Of a stretch of DNA of 64,000 nucleotides, positions 12,508-23,242 are shown piece after piece. Position numbers and translations under genes: made by a program. The DNA is taken from positions 23,218,476 to 23,282,475 of the forward strand of contig OZ059894.1 in assembly GCA_964057225.1 (NCBI GenBank), written 5' to 3'. Under the pieces are notes generated by a model. That model was not told the origin of the DNA. It did no database searches and saw nothing but the letters and a program-made list of their open reading frames with translations. Positions within the stretch are counted from its first letter, which is position 1, and the number at the start of each line of letters is the position of its first letter. Source of the DNA: Auanema rhodensis (lineage: Eukaryota; Nematoda; Chromadorea; Rhabditida; Rhabditidae).

Positions 12508-14971
12508 TTTTTATTGATATTGGTTCATGGTAACCATGACTTTCAAATTTACGTGAACTTTAATTTATGCTAATTAAATGTAAACGTGATGTGCACTTGG
12601 TATGTAACTGGCTTCACGTGAAAGATAAAATGATGCGGTTTTCAAAATTAGATTCCCCATGTCCAGATTAGTCTAAAAACAGGTTTTTATTGATATTGGT
12701 TCATGGTAACCATGACTTTGAAATTTACGTGAACTTTAATTTATGCTAATTAAATGTACACGTGATGTGCACTTGGTATGTAACTCGCTTCACGTGAAAG
12801 ATAAAGAGTTGCGGTTTCCAAAATTAGATTCCCCATGTCCATATTAGTCTAAAAACAGATTTTTATTGATATTGGTTCATGGTAACCATGACTTTGAAAT
12901 TTACGTGAACTTTAATTTATGCTAATTAAATGTACACGTGATGTGCACTTGGTATGTAACTCGCTTCACGTGAAAGATAAAGAGATGCGGTTTTCAAAAT
13001 TAGATTCCCCATGTCCATATTAGTCTAAAAACAGATTTTTATTGATATTGGTTTATGGTAACCATGTCTTTGAAATTTACGTGATCTTTAATTTATGCTA
13101 ATTAAATGTACACGTGATGTGCACTTGGTATGTAACTCGCTTCACGTGAAAGATAAAATGATGCGGTTTTCAAAATTAGATTCTTCATGTCCATATTAGT
13201 CTAAAAACAAATTTTTATTGATATTGGTGCATGGTAACCATGACTTTGAAATTTACGTGAACTTTAATTTATGCTAATTAAATGTACACGTGATGTGCAT
13301 TTGGTATGTAACTCGCTTCACGTGAAAGATAAAATGATGCGGTTTTCAAAATTAGATTCTTCATGTCCATATTAGTCTAAAAACAAATTTTTATTGATAT
13401 TGGTTCATGGTAACCATGACTTTGAAATTTACATGAACTTTAATTTATGCTAATTAAATGTACACGTGATGTGCACTTGGTATGTAACTCGCTTCACGTG
13501 AAAGATAAAGAGATGCGGTTCTCAAAATTAGATTCCCCATTTCCATATTAGTCTAAAAACAAATTTTTATTGATATTGGTTCATGGTAACCATGACTTTG
13601 AAATTTACGTGAACTTTAATTTATGCTAATTAAATGTACACGTGAAGTGCACTTGGTATGTAACTCGCTTCACATGAAAGATAAAGAGATGCGGTTTTCA
13701 AAATTAGATTCCCCATGTCCATATTAGTCTAAAAACAAATTTTTATTGATATTGGTTCATGGTAACCATGACTTTGAAATTTACGTGAACTTTAATTTAT
13801 GCTAACTAAATGTACACGTGATGTGCACTTGGTATGTAACTCGCTTCACGTGAAAGATAAAGAGATGCGGTTTTCAAAATTAGATTCCCCATGTCCATAT
13901 TAGTCTAAAAACAAATTTTTATTGATATTGGTTCATGGTAACCATAACTTTGAAATTTACGTGAACTTTAATTTATGCTAATTAAATGTACACGTGATGT
14001 GCACTTGGTATGTAACTCGCTTCACGTGAAAGATAAAGAGATGCGGTTTTCAAAATTAGATTCCCCATGTCCATATTAGTCTAAAAACAAATTTTTATTG
14101 ATATTGGTGCATGGTAACCATGACTTTGAAATTTACGTGAACTTTAATTTATGCTAATTAAATGTACACGTGATGTGCATTTGGTATGTAACTCGCTTCA
14201 CGTGAAAGATAAAATGATACGGTTTTCAAAATTAGATTCTTCATGTCCATATTAGTCTAAAAACAAATTTTTATTGATATTGGTTCATGGTAACCATGAC
14301 TTTGAAATTTACATGAACTTTAATTTATGCTAATTAAATGTACACGTGATGTGCACTTGGTATGTAACTCGCTTCACGTGAAAGATAAAGAGATGCGGTT
14401 CTCAAAATTAGATTCCCCATTTCCATATCAGTCTAAAAACAAATTTTTATTGATATTGGTTCATGGTAACCATGACTTTGAAATTTACGTGAACTTTAAT
14501 TTATGCTAATTAAATGTACACGTGAAGTGCACTTGGTATGTAACTCGCTTCACGTGAAAGATAAAGAGATGCGGTTTTCAAAATTAGATTCCCCATGTCC
14601 ATATTAGTCTAAAAACAAATTTTTATTGATATTGGTTCATGGTAACCATGACTTTGAAATTTACGTGAACTTTAATTTATGCTAACTAAATGTACACGTG
14701 ATGTGCACTTGGTATGTAACTCGCTTCACGTGAAAGATAAAGAGATGCGGTTTTCAAAATTAGATTCCCCATGTCCATATTAGTCTAAAAACAAATTTTT
14801 ATTGATATTGGTTCATGGTAACCATAACTTTGAAATTTACGTGAACTTTAATTTATGCTAATTAAATGTACACGTGATGTGCACTTGGTATGTAACTCGC
14901 TTCACGTGAAAGATAAAGAGATGCGGTTTTCAAAATTAGATTCCCCATGTCCATATTAGTCTAAAAACAAA
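12508..14971 (+). repeat. 14-monomer higher-order repeat, duplicate of copy 2
   Basis: The order m1-m14 matches 4940-7403 at an offset of exactly 7568 bp (43 monomers), including the ATATCAG change and the intact T-run of m12. Private differences include GATACGG in m10 (near 14219) and the ordinary ATGTGCAC in m3. Confidence 0.92.
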
Positions 14972-17435
14972 TTTTTATTGATATTGGTTCATGGTAACCA
15001 TGACTTTCAAATTTACGTGAACTTTAATTTATGCTAATTAAATGTAAACGTGATGTGCACTTGGTATGTAACTGGCTTCACGTGAAAGATAAAATGATGC
15101 GGTTTTCAAAATTAGATTCCCCATGTCCAGATTAGTCTAAAAACAGGTTTTTATTGATATTGGTTCATGGTAACCATGACTTTGAAATTTACGTGAACTT
15201 TAATTTATGCTAATTAAATGTACACGTGATGTGCACTTGGTATGTAACTCGCTTCACGTGAAAGATAAAGAGTTGCGGTTTCCAAAATTAGATTCCCCAT
15301 GTCCATATTAGTCTAAAAACAGATTTTTATTGATATTGGTTCATGGTAACCATGACTTTGAAATTTACGTGAACTTTAATTTATGCTAATTAAATGTACA
15401 CGTGATGTGCTCTTGGTATGTAACTCGCTTCACGTGAAAGATAAAGAGATGCGGTTTTCAAAATTAGATTCCCCATGTCCATATTAGTCTAAAAACAGAT
15501 TTTTATTGATATTGGTTTATGGTAACCATGTCTTTGAAATTTACGTGATCTTTAATTTATGCTAATTAAATGTACACGTGATGTGCACTTGGTATGTAAC
15601 TCGCTTCACGTGAAAGATAAAATGATGCGGTTTTCAAAATTAGATTCTTCATGTCCATATTAGTCTAAAAACAAATTTTTATTGATATTGGTTCATGGTA
15701 ACCATGACTTTGAAATTTACGTGAACTTTAATTTATGCTAATTAAATGTACACGTGATGTGCACTTGGTATGTAACTCGCTTCACGTGAAAGATAAAGAG
15801 ATGCCGTTTTCAAAATTAGATTCCCCATGTCCATATTAGTCTAAAAACAAATTTTTATTGATATTGGTTCATGGTAACCATGACTTTGAAATTTACGTGA
15901 ACTTTAATTTATGCTAATTAAATGTACACGTGATGTGCACTTGGTATGTAACTCGCTTCACGTGAAAGATAAGGAGATGCGGTTTTCAAAATTAGATTCC
16001 CCATGTCCATATTAGTCTAAAAACAGATTTTTATTGATATTGGTTTATGGTAACCATGTCTTTGAAATTTACGTGAACTTTAATTTATGCTAATTAAATG
16101 TACACGTGATGTGCACTTGGTATGTAACTCGCTTCACGTGAAAGATAAAGAGATGCGGTTTTCAAAATTAGATTCCCCATGTCCATATTAGTCTAAAAAC
16201 AAATTTTTATTGATATTGGTTCATGGTAACCATGACTTTGAAATTTACGTGAACTTTAATTTATGCTAACTAAATGTACACGTGATGTGCACTTGGTATG
16301 TAACTCGCTTCACGTGAAAGATAAAGAGATGCGGTTTTCAAAATTAGATTCCCCATGTCCATATTAGTCTAAAAACAAATTTTTATTGATATTGGTTCAT
16401 GGTAACCATAACTTTGAAATTTACGTGAACTTTAATTTATGCTAATTAAATGTACACGTGATGTGCACTTGGTATGTAACTCGCTTCACGTGAAAGATAA
16501 AGAGATGCGGTTTTCAAAATTAGATTCCCCATGTCCATATTAGTCTAAAAACAAATTTTTATTGATATTGGTGCATGGTAACCATGACTTTGAAATTTAC
16601 GTGAACTTTAATTTATGCTAATTAAATGTACACGTGATGTGCATTTGGTATGTAACTCGCTTCACGTGAAAGATAAAATGATGCGGTTTTCAAAATTAGA
16701 TTCTTCATGTCCATATTAGTCTAAAAACAAATTTTTATTGATATTGGTTCATGGTAACCATGACTTTGAAATTTACATGAACTTTAATTTATGCTAATTA
16801 AATGTACACGTGATGTGCACTTGGTATGTAACTCGCTTCACGTGAAAGATAAAGAGATGCGGTTCTCAAAATTAGATTCCCCATTTCCATATTAGTCTAA
16901 AAACAAATTTTTATTGATATTGGTTCATGGTAACCATGACTTTGAAATTTACGTGAACTTTAATTTATGCTAATTAAATGTACACGTGAAGTGCACTTGG
17001 TATGTAACTCGCTTCACGTGAAAGATAAAGAGATGCGGTTTTCAAAATTAGATTCCCCATGTCCATATTAGTCTAAAAACAAATTTTTATTGATATTGGT
17101 TCATGGTAACCATGACTTTGAAATTTACGTGAACTTTAATTTATGCTAACTAAATGTACACGTGATGTGCACTTGGTATGTAACTCGCTTCACGTGAAAG
17201 ATAAAGAGATGCGGTTTTCAAAATTAGATTCCCCATGTCCATATTAGTCTAAAAACAAATTTTTATTGATATTGGTTCATGGTAACCATAACTTTGAAAT
17301 TTACGTGAACTTTAATTTATGCTAATTAAATGTACACGTGATGTGCACTTGGTATGTAACTCGCTTCACGTGAAAGATAAAGAGATGCGGTTTTCAAAAT
17401 TAGATTCCCCATGTCCATTTTAGTCTAAAAACAAA
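14972..17435 (+). repeat. 14-monomer higher-order repeat, variant form
   Basis: The unit starts m1-m4 (m3 reads GCTCTTGG, as at 7756). Its next three monomers are GATGCCG (15676), AAGGAG (15852) and TTTATGG with GTGAACTTT (16028), followed by GCTAACTAAA, CATAAC and one five-type cassette. It matches 7404-8107 at offset 7568, and 8460-10219 at offset 7216. The difference is the two-monomer insertion or loss at 8108-8459. Confidence 0.9.
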
Positions 17436-20075
17436 TTTTTATTGATATTGGTTCATGGTAACCATGACTTTCAAATTTACGTGAACTTTAATTTATGCTA
17501 ATTAAATGTAAACGTGATGTGCACTTGGTATGTAACTGGCTTCACGTGAAAGATAAAATGATGCGGTTTTCAAAATTAGATTCCCCATGTCCAGATTAGT
17601 CTAAAAACAGGTTTTTATTGATATTGGTTCATGGTAACCATGACTTTGAAATTTACGTGAACTTTAATTTATGCTAATTAAATGTACACGTGATGTGCAC
17701 TTGGTATGTAACTCGCTTCACGTGAAAGATAAAGAGTTGCGGTTTCCAAAATTAGATTCCCCATGTCCATATTAGTCTAAAAACAGATTTTTATTGATAT
17801 TGGTTCATGGTAACCATGACTTTGAAATTTACGTGAACTTTAATTTATGCTAATTAAATGTACACGTGATGTGCTCTTGGTATGTAACTCGCTTCACGTG
17901 AAAGATAAAGAGATGCGGTTTTCAAAATTAGATTCCCCATGTCCATATTAGTCTAAAAACAGATTTTTATTGATATTGGTTTATGGTAACCATGTCTTTG
18001 AAATTTACGTGATCTTTAATTTATGCTAATTAAATGTACACGTGATGTGCACTTGGTATGTAACTCGCTTCACGTGAAAGATAAAATGATGCGGTTTTCA
18101 AAATTAGATTCTTCATGTCCATATTAGTCTAAAAACAAATTTTTATTGATATTGGTTCATGGTAACCATGACTTTGAAATTTACGTGAACTTTAATTTAT
18201 GCTAATTAAATGTACACGTGATGTGCACTTGGTATGTAACTCGCTTCACGTGAAAGATAAAGAGATGCCGTTTTCAAAATTAGATTCCCCATGTCCATAT
18301 TAGTCTAAAAACAAATTTTTATTGATATTGGTTCATGGTAACCATGACTTTGAAATTTACGTGAACTTTAATTTATGCTAATTAAATGTACACGTGATGT
18401 GCACTTGGTATGTAACTCGCTTCACGTGAAAGATAAGGAGATGCGGTTTTCAAAATTAGATTCCCCATGTCCATATTAGTCTAAAAACAGATTTTTATTG
18501 ATATTGGTTTATGGTAACCATGTCTTTGAAATTTACGTGAACTTTAATTTATGCTAATTAAATGTACACGTGATGTGCACTTGGTATGTAACTCGCTTCA
18601 CGTGAAAGATAAAATGATGCGGTTTTCAAAATTAGATTCTTCATGTCCATATTAGTCTAAAAACAAATTTTTATTGATATTGGTTCATGGTAACCATGAC
18701 TTTGAAATTTACGTGAACTTTAATTTATGCTAATTAAATGTACACGTGATGTGCACTTGGTATGTAACTCGCTTCACGTGAAAGATTAAGAGATGCGGTT
18801 TTCAAAATTAGATTCCCCATGTCCATATTAGTCTAAAAACAAATTTTTATTGATATTGGTTCATGGTAACCATGACTTTGAAATTTACGTGAACTTTAAT
18901 TTATGCTAATTAAATGTACACGTGATGTGCACTTGGTATGTAACTCGCTTCACGTGAAAGATAAGGAGATGCGGTTTTCAAAATTAGATTCCCCATGTCC
19001 ATATTAGTCTAAAAACAGATTTTTATTGATATTGGTTCATGGTAACCATGTCTTTGAAATTTACGTGAACTTTAATTTATGCTAATTAAATGTACACGTG
19101 ATTTGCACTTGGTATGTAACTCGCTTCACGTGAAAGATAAAGAGATGCCGTTTTCAAAATTAGATTCCCCATGTCCATATTAGTCTAAAAACAAATTTTT
19201 ATTGATATTGGTGCATGGTAACCATGACTTTGAAATTTACGTGAACTTTAATTTATGCTAATTAAATGTACACGTGATGTGCACTTGGTATGTAACTCGC
19301 TTCACGTGAAAGATAAAGAGATGCGGTTTTCAAAATTAGATTCCCCATGTCCATATTAGTTTAAAAACAAATTTTTATTGATATTGGTTCATGGTAACCA
19401 TGTCTTTGAAATTTACGTGAACTTTAATTTATGCTAATTAAATGTACACGTGATGTGCACTTGGTATGTAACTCGCTTCACGTGAAAGATAAAGAGATGC
19501 GGTTTTCAAAATTAGATTCCCCATGTCCATATTAGTCTAAAAACAGATTTTTATTGATATTGGTTCATGGTAACCATGACTTTGAAATTTACGTGAACTT
19601 TAATTTATGCTAATTAAATGTACACGTGATGTGCACTTGGTATGTAACTCGCTTCACGTGAAAGATAAAGAGATGCGGTTTTCAAAATTAGATTCCCCTT
19701 GTCCATATTAGGCTAAAAACAGATTTTTATTGATATTGGTTCATGGTAACCATGACTTTGAAATTTACTTGAACTTTAATTTATGCTAATTAAATGTACA
19801 CGTGATGTGCACTTGGTATGTAACTCGCTTCACGTGAAAGATAAAGAGATGCGGTTTCCAAAATTAGATTCCCCATGTCCATATTAGTCTAAAAACAGAT
19901 TTTTATTGATATTGGTTCATGGTAACCATGACTTTGAAATTTACGTGAACTTTAATTTATGCTAATTAAATGTACACGTGATGTGCACTTGGTATGTAAC
20001 TCGCTTCACGTGAAAGGTAAAGAGATGCGGTTTTCAAAATTAGATTCCCCATGTCCATATTAGTCTAAAAACAGA
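17436..20075 (+). repeat. Partial 14-mer grading into zone B monomers
   Basis: The last m1 (17436, CCAGATT at 17591) is followed by m2, m3 (GCTCTTGG), m4, GATGCCG and AAGGAG monomers. The monomer at 18492 then combines TTTATGG/CATGTC/GTGAACTTT with AAAATGATG and ATTCTTC, and the order breaks. After it come AGATTAAGAG (18668), AAGGAG (18844), GATGCCG with ATTTGCAC (19020) and a run of near-consensus monomers ending ACAGATT. Confidence 0.85.
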
Positions 20076-22028
20076 TTTTTATTGATATTGGTTCATGGTA
20101 ACCATGACTTTGAAATTTACGTGAACTTTAATTTATGCTAATTAAATGTACACGTGATGTGCACTTGGTATGTAACTCGCTTCACGTGAAAGGTAAAGAG
20201 ATGCGGTTTTCAAAATTAGATTCCCCATGTCCATATTAGTCTAAAAACAGATTTTTATTGATATTGGTTCATGGTAACCATGACTTTGAAATTTACGTGA
20301 ACTTTAATTTATGCTAATTAAATGTACACGTGATGTGCACTTGGTATGTAACTCGCTTCACGTGAAAGATAAAGAGATGCGGTTTTCAAAATTAGATTCC
20401 CCATGTCCATATTAGTCTAAAAACAGATTTTTATTGATATTGGTTCATGGTAACCATGACTTTGAAATTTACGTGAACTTTAATTTATGCTAATTAAATG
20501 TACACGTGATGTGCACTTGGTATGTAACTCGCTTCACGTGAAAGATAAAGAGATGCGGTTTTCAAAATTAGATTCCCCTTGTCCATATTAGTCTTAAAAC
20601 AGATTTTTATTGATATTGGTTCATGGTAACCATGACTTTGAAATTTACGTGAACTTTAATTTATGCTAATTAAATGTACACGTGATGTGCACTTGGTATG
20701 TAATTCGCTTCACGTGAAAGATAAAGAGATGCGGTTTCCAAAATTAGATTCCCCATGTCCATATTAGTCTAAAAACAGATTTTTATTGATATTGGTTCAT
20801 GGTAACCATGACTTTGAAATTTACGTGAACTTTAATTTATGCTAATTAAATGTACACGTGATGTGCACTTGGTATGTAACTCGCTTCACGTGAAAGATAA
20901 AGAGATGCGGTTTCCAAAATTAGATTCCCCATTTCCATATTAGTCTAAAAACAAATTTTTATTGATATTGGTTCATGGTAACCATGACTTTCAAATTTAC
21001 GTGAACTTTAATTTATGCTAATTAAATGTACACGTGGAGTGCACTTGGTATGTAACTCGCTTCACGTGAAAGATAAAGAGATGCGGTTTTCAAAATTAGA
21101 TTCCCCATGTCCATATTAGTCTAAAAACAAATTTTTATTGATATTGGTTCATGGTAACCATGACTTTGAAATTTACATGAACTTTAATTTATGCTAATTA
21201 AATGTACACGTGATGTGCACTTGGTATGTAACTCGCTTCACGTGAAAGATAAAGAGATGCGGTTTTCAAAATTAGATTCCCCATTTCCATATTAGTCTAA
21301 AAACAAATTTTTGATGATATTGGTTCATGGTAACCATGACTTTCAAATTTACGTGAACTTTAATTTATGCTAATTAAATGTACACGTGATGTGCACTTGG
21401 TATGTAACTCGCTTCACGTGAAAGATAAAATGATGCGGTTTTCAAAATTAGATTCCCCATGTCCATATTAGTCTAAAAACAAATTTTTATTGATATTGGT
21501 TCATGGTAACCATGACTTTGAAATTTACGTGAACTTTAATTTATGCTAATTAAATGTACACGTGATGTGCACTTGGTATGTAACTCGCTTCACGTGAAAG
21601 ATAAAATGATGCGGTTTTCAAAATTAGATTCTTCATGTCCATATTAGTCTAAAAACAGATTTTTATTGATATTGGTTTATGGTAACCATGTCTTTGAAAT
21701 TTACGTGAACTTTAATTTATGCTAATTAAATGTACACGTGATGTGCACTTGGTATGTAACTCGCTTCACGTGAAAGATAAAATGATGCGGTTTTCAAAAT
21801 TAGATTCTTCATGTCCATATTAGTCTAAAAACAAATTTTTATTGATATTGGTTCATGGTAACCATGACTTTGAAATTTACGTGAACTTTAATTTATGCTA
21901 ATTAAATGTACACGTGATGTGCACTTGGTATGTAACTCGCTTCACGTGAAAGATTAAGAGATGCGGTTTTCAAAATTAGATTCCCCATGTCCATATTAGT
22001 CTAAAAACAAATTTTTATTGATATTGGT

Positions 22029-22043
22029 TCATGGTAACCATGA
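22029..22043 (+). other. Dyad TCATGGT-A-ACCATGA (monomer 18-32)
   Basis: Seven-base arms pair perfectly around a single central A. The overlapping bases TGGTT and AACCA (monomer 14-18 and 25-29) offer an alternative stem. The motif occurs in most monomers. It is weakened in the two recurrent subtypes with TGCATGG or TTTATGG at the left arm, and broken in the subtype with CATAAC at the right arm. It could form a small cruciform; no function is shown. Confidence 0.8.
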
Positions 22044-22054
22044 CTTTGAAATTT

Positions 22055-22060
22055 ACGTGA
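22055..22060 (+). other. First ACGTGA element (monomer 44-49)
   Basis: This is the first of three ACGTGA hexamers per monomer. It is the most often mutated, to AAGTGA, ACATGA, ACCTGA, ACTTGA or ACGTTA in named subtypes. The next element begins 33 bp downstream. Confidence 0.75.
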
Positions 22061-22062
22061 AC

Positions 22063-22082
22063 TTTAATTTATGCTAATTAAA
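22063..22082 (+). other. AT-rich dyad TTTAATT / AATTAAA (monomer 52-71)
   Basis: Two perfect 7-base arms are separated by a 6-base loop (TATGCT). Nearly every monomer keeps both arms. Exceptions are the subtype reading GCTAACTAAA (first at 353), whose right arm has one mismatch, the ATTAACACG subtype just downstream, and single cases such as 62613. It is a candidate cruciform or minor-groove binding site; role unknown. Confidence 0.75.
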
Positions 22083-22086
22083 TGTA

Positions 22087-22092
22087 CACGTG
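22087..22092 (+). other. CACGTG box 1 (monomer 76-81)
   Basis: This is a palindromic CACGTG hexamer, the core bound by many bHLH and bZIP proteins (E-box or G-box), followed at once by ATGTGCAC. A recurrent subtype changes it to AACGTG (for example in the monomers at 2476 and 4940), which keeps ACGTGA but loses the palindrome. Binding is not shown by sequence alone. Confidence 0.8.
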
Positions 22093-22116
22093 ATGTGCAC
22101 TTGGTATGTAACTCGC

Positions 22117-22126
22117 TTCACGTGAA
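22117..22126 (+). other. Palindrome TTCACGTGAA with CACGTG box 2 (monomer 106-115)
   Basis: This perfect 10-bp palindrome includes TCACGTG, which matches the core of the yeast centromere element CDEI (RTCACRTG, bound by Cbf1). The likeness may be chance, since CACGTG is a common bHLH core. Subtypes lose it as CACTTG, CTCACTAG, TTTACGTG, CACATG or CACGTAA. The unusual monomers at 1057 and 63843 read CAGGTG, and the truncated monomer at 25355 breaks immediately after CACGT. Confidence 0.8.
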
Positions 22127-22363
22127 AGATAAAGAGATGCGGTTTTCAAAATTAGATTCCCCATGTCCATATTAGTCTAAAAACAAATTTTTATTGATAT
22201 TGGTGCATGGTAACCATGACTTTGAAATTTACGTGAACTTTAATTTATGCTAATTAAATGTACACGTGATGTGCACTTGGTATGTAACTCGCTTCACGTA
22301 AAAGATAAAGAGATGCGGTTTTCAAAATTAGATTCCCCATGTCCATATTAGTCTAAAAACAAA

Positions 22364-23242
22364 TTTTTATTGATATTGGTGCATGGTAACCATGACTTTG
22401 AAATTTACGTGAACTTTAATTTATGCTAATTAAATGTACACGTGATGTGCACTTGGTATGTAACTCGCTTCACGTGAAAGATAAAGAGATGCGGTTTCCA
22501 AAATTAGATTCCCCATGTCCATATTATTCTAAAAACAGATTTTTTTGATATTGGTTCATGGTAACCATGACTTTGAAATTTACGTGAACTTTAATTTATG
22601 CTAATTAAATGTACACGTGATGTGCACTTGGTATGTAACTCGCTTCACGTGAAAGATAAAATGATGCGGTTTTCAAAATTAGATTCTTCATGTCCATATT
22701 AGTCTAAAAACAAATTTTTATTGATATTGGTTCATGGTAACCATGACTTTGAAATTTACGTGAACTTTAATTTATGCTAATTAAATGTACACGTGATGTG
22801 CACTTGGTATGTAACTCGCTTCACGTGAAAGATTAAGAGATGCGGTTTTCAAAATTAGATTCCCCATGTCCATATTAGTCTAAAAACAAATTTTTATTGA
22901 TATTGGTTCATGGTAACCATGACTTTGAAATTTACGTGAACTTTAATTTATGCTAATTAAATGTACACGTGATGTGCACTTGGTATGTAACTCGCTTCAC
23001 GTGAAAGATAAAGAGATGCGGTTTTCAAAATTAGATTCCCCATGTCCATATTAGTCTAAAAACAAATTTTTATTGATATTGGTGCATGGTAACCATGACT
23101 TTGAAATTTACGTGAACTTTAATTTATGCTAATTAAATGTACACGTGATGTGCACTTGGTATGTAACTCGCTTCACGTAAAAGATAAAGAGATGCGGTTT
23201 TCAAAATTAGATTCCCCATGTCCATATTAGTCTAAAAACAGA
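22364..23242 (+). repeat. Linker between zone B copies, with one 175-bp monomer
   Basis: The monomer at 22364 ends TATTATTCT-AAAAACAGA. The next (22540-22714) has lost the A after the T-run and is 175 bp. The following three monomers (AGATTAAGAG, consensus-like, CACGTAAAAG) repeat 21836-22363 at a spacing of 879 bp. The TATTATTCT plus deletion combination recurs at 29000-29350. Confidence 0.85.

Larger units (their letters stand above)
22012..22187 (+). repeat. Representative consensus-like 176-bp monomer
   Basis: This copy matches the majority base at every position I compared, so it serves as a reference. Monomer coordinates used in this annotation count from its first T. Layout: T-run and ATTGATATTGG (1-16), dyad around GGTAACC (18-32), first ACGTGA (44-49), AT-rich dyad (52-71), second ACGTGA inside CACGTG (76-82), GTGCAC (84-89), palindrome TTCACGTGAA (106-115), a purine-rich stretch with GATGCGG (117-131), then an ATTAGATTCCCC and TCCATATTAGTC region ending in AAAAACAAA (168-176). 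I count 56 G or C in 176 bases. Confidence 0.95.
20076..22363 (+). repeat. Zone B 13-monomer block, copy 1
   Basis: Markers in order: AGGTAAAG (20076), TCCCCTTG with GTCTTAAAAC (20428), TAATTCGC (20604), GTTTCC (20780), TTTCAAATTT with CACGTGGAG (20956), ACATGAAC (21132), TTTTTGATGATATT (21308), TTTATGG (21660), AGATTAAGAG (21836) and TGCATGG with CACGTAAAAG (22188). All recur in the same order 3167 bp downstream. Confidence 0.9.

Noticed and set aside
22087-22126. CACGTG boxes as gene promoter elements
   Set aside because: No gene, TATA context or transcription unit lies nearby, and the boxes recur in every monomer, so they are part of the satellite unit. A structural or binding role is possible but was not called a promoter.
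22055-22126. Monomer built from an older unit of about 32 bp
   Set aside because: The ACGTGA hexamers are evenly spaced, but the bases between them do not align with one another, so I could not support an ancestral short repeat.
22012-22187. CENP-B box in the consensus monomer
   Set aside because: The consensus has no TTCG followed by CGGG at the required spacing on either strand. The TTTCGAAATT and TCGAGATT subtypes create TCGA but no CGGG partner.
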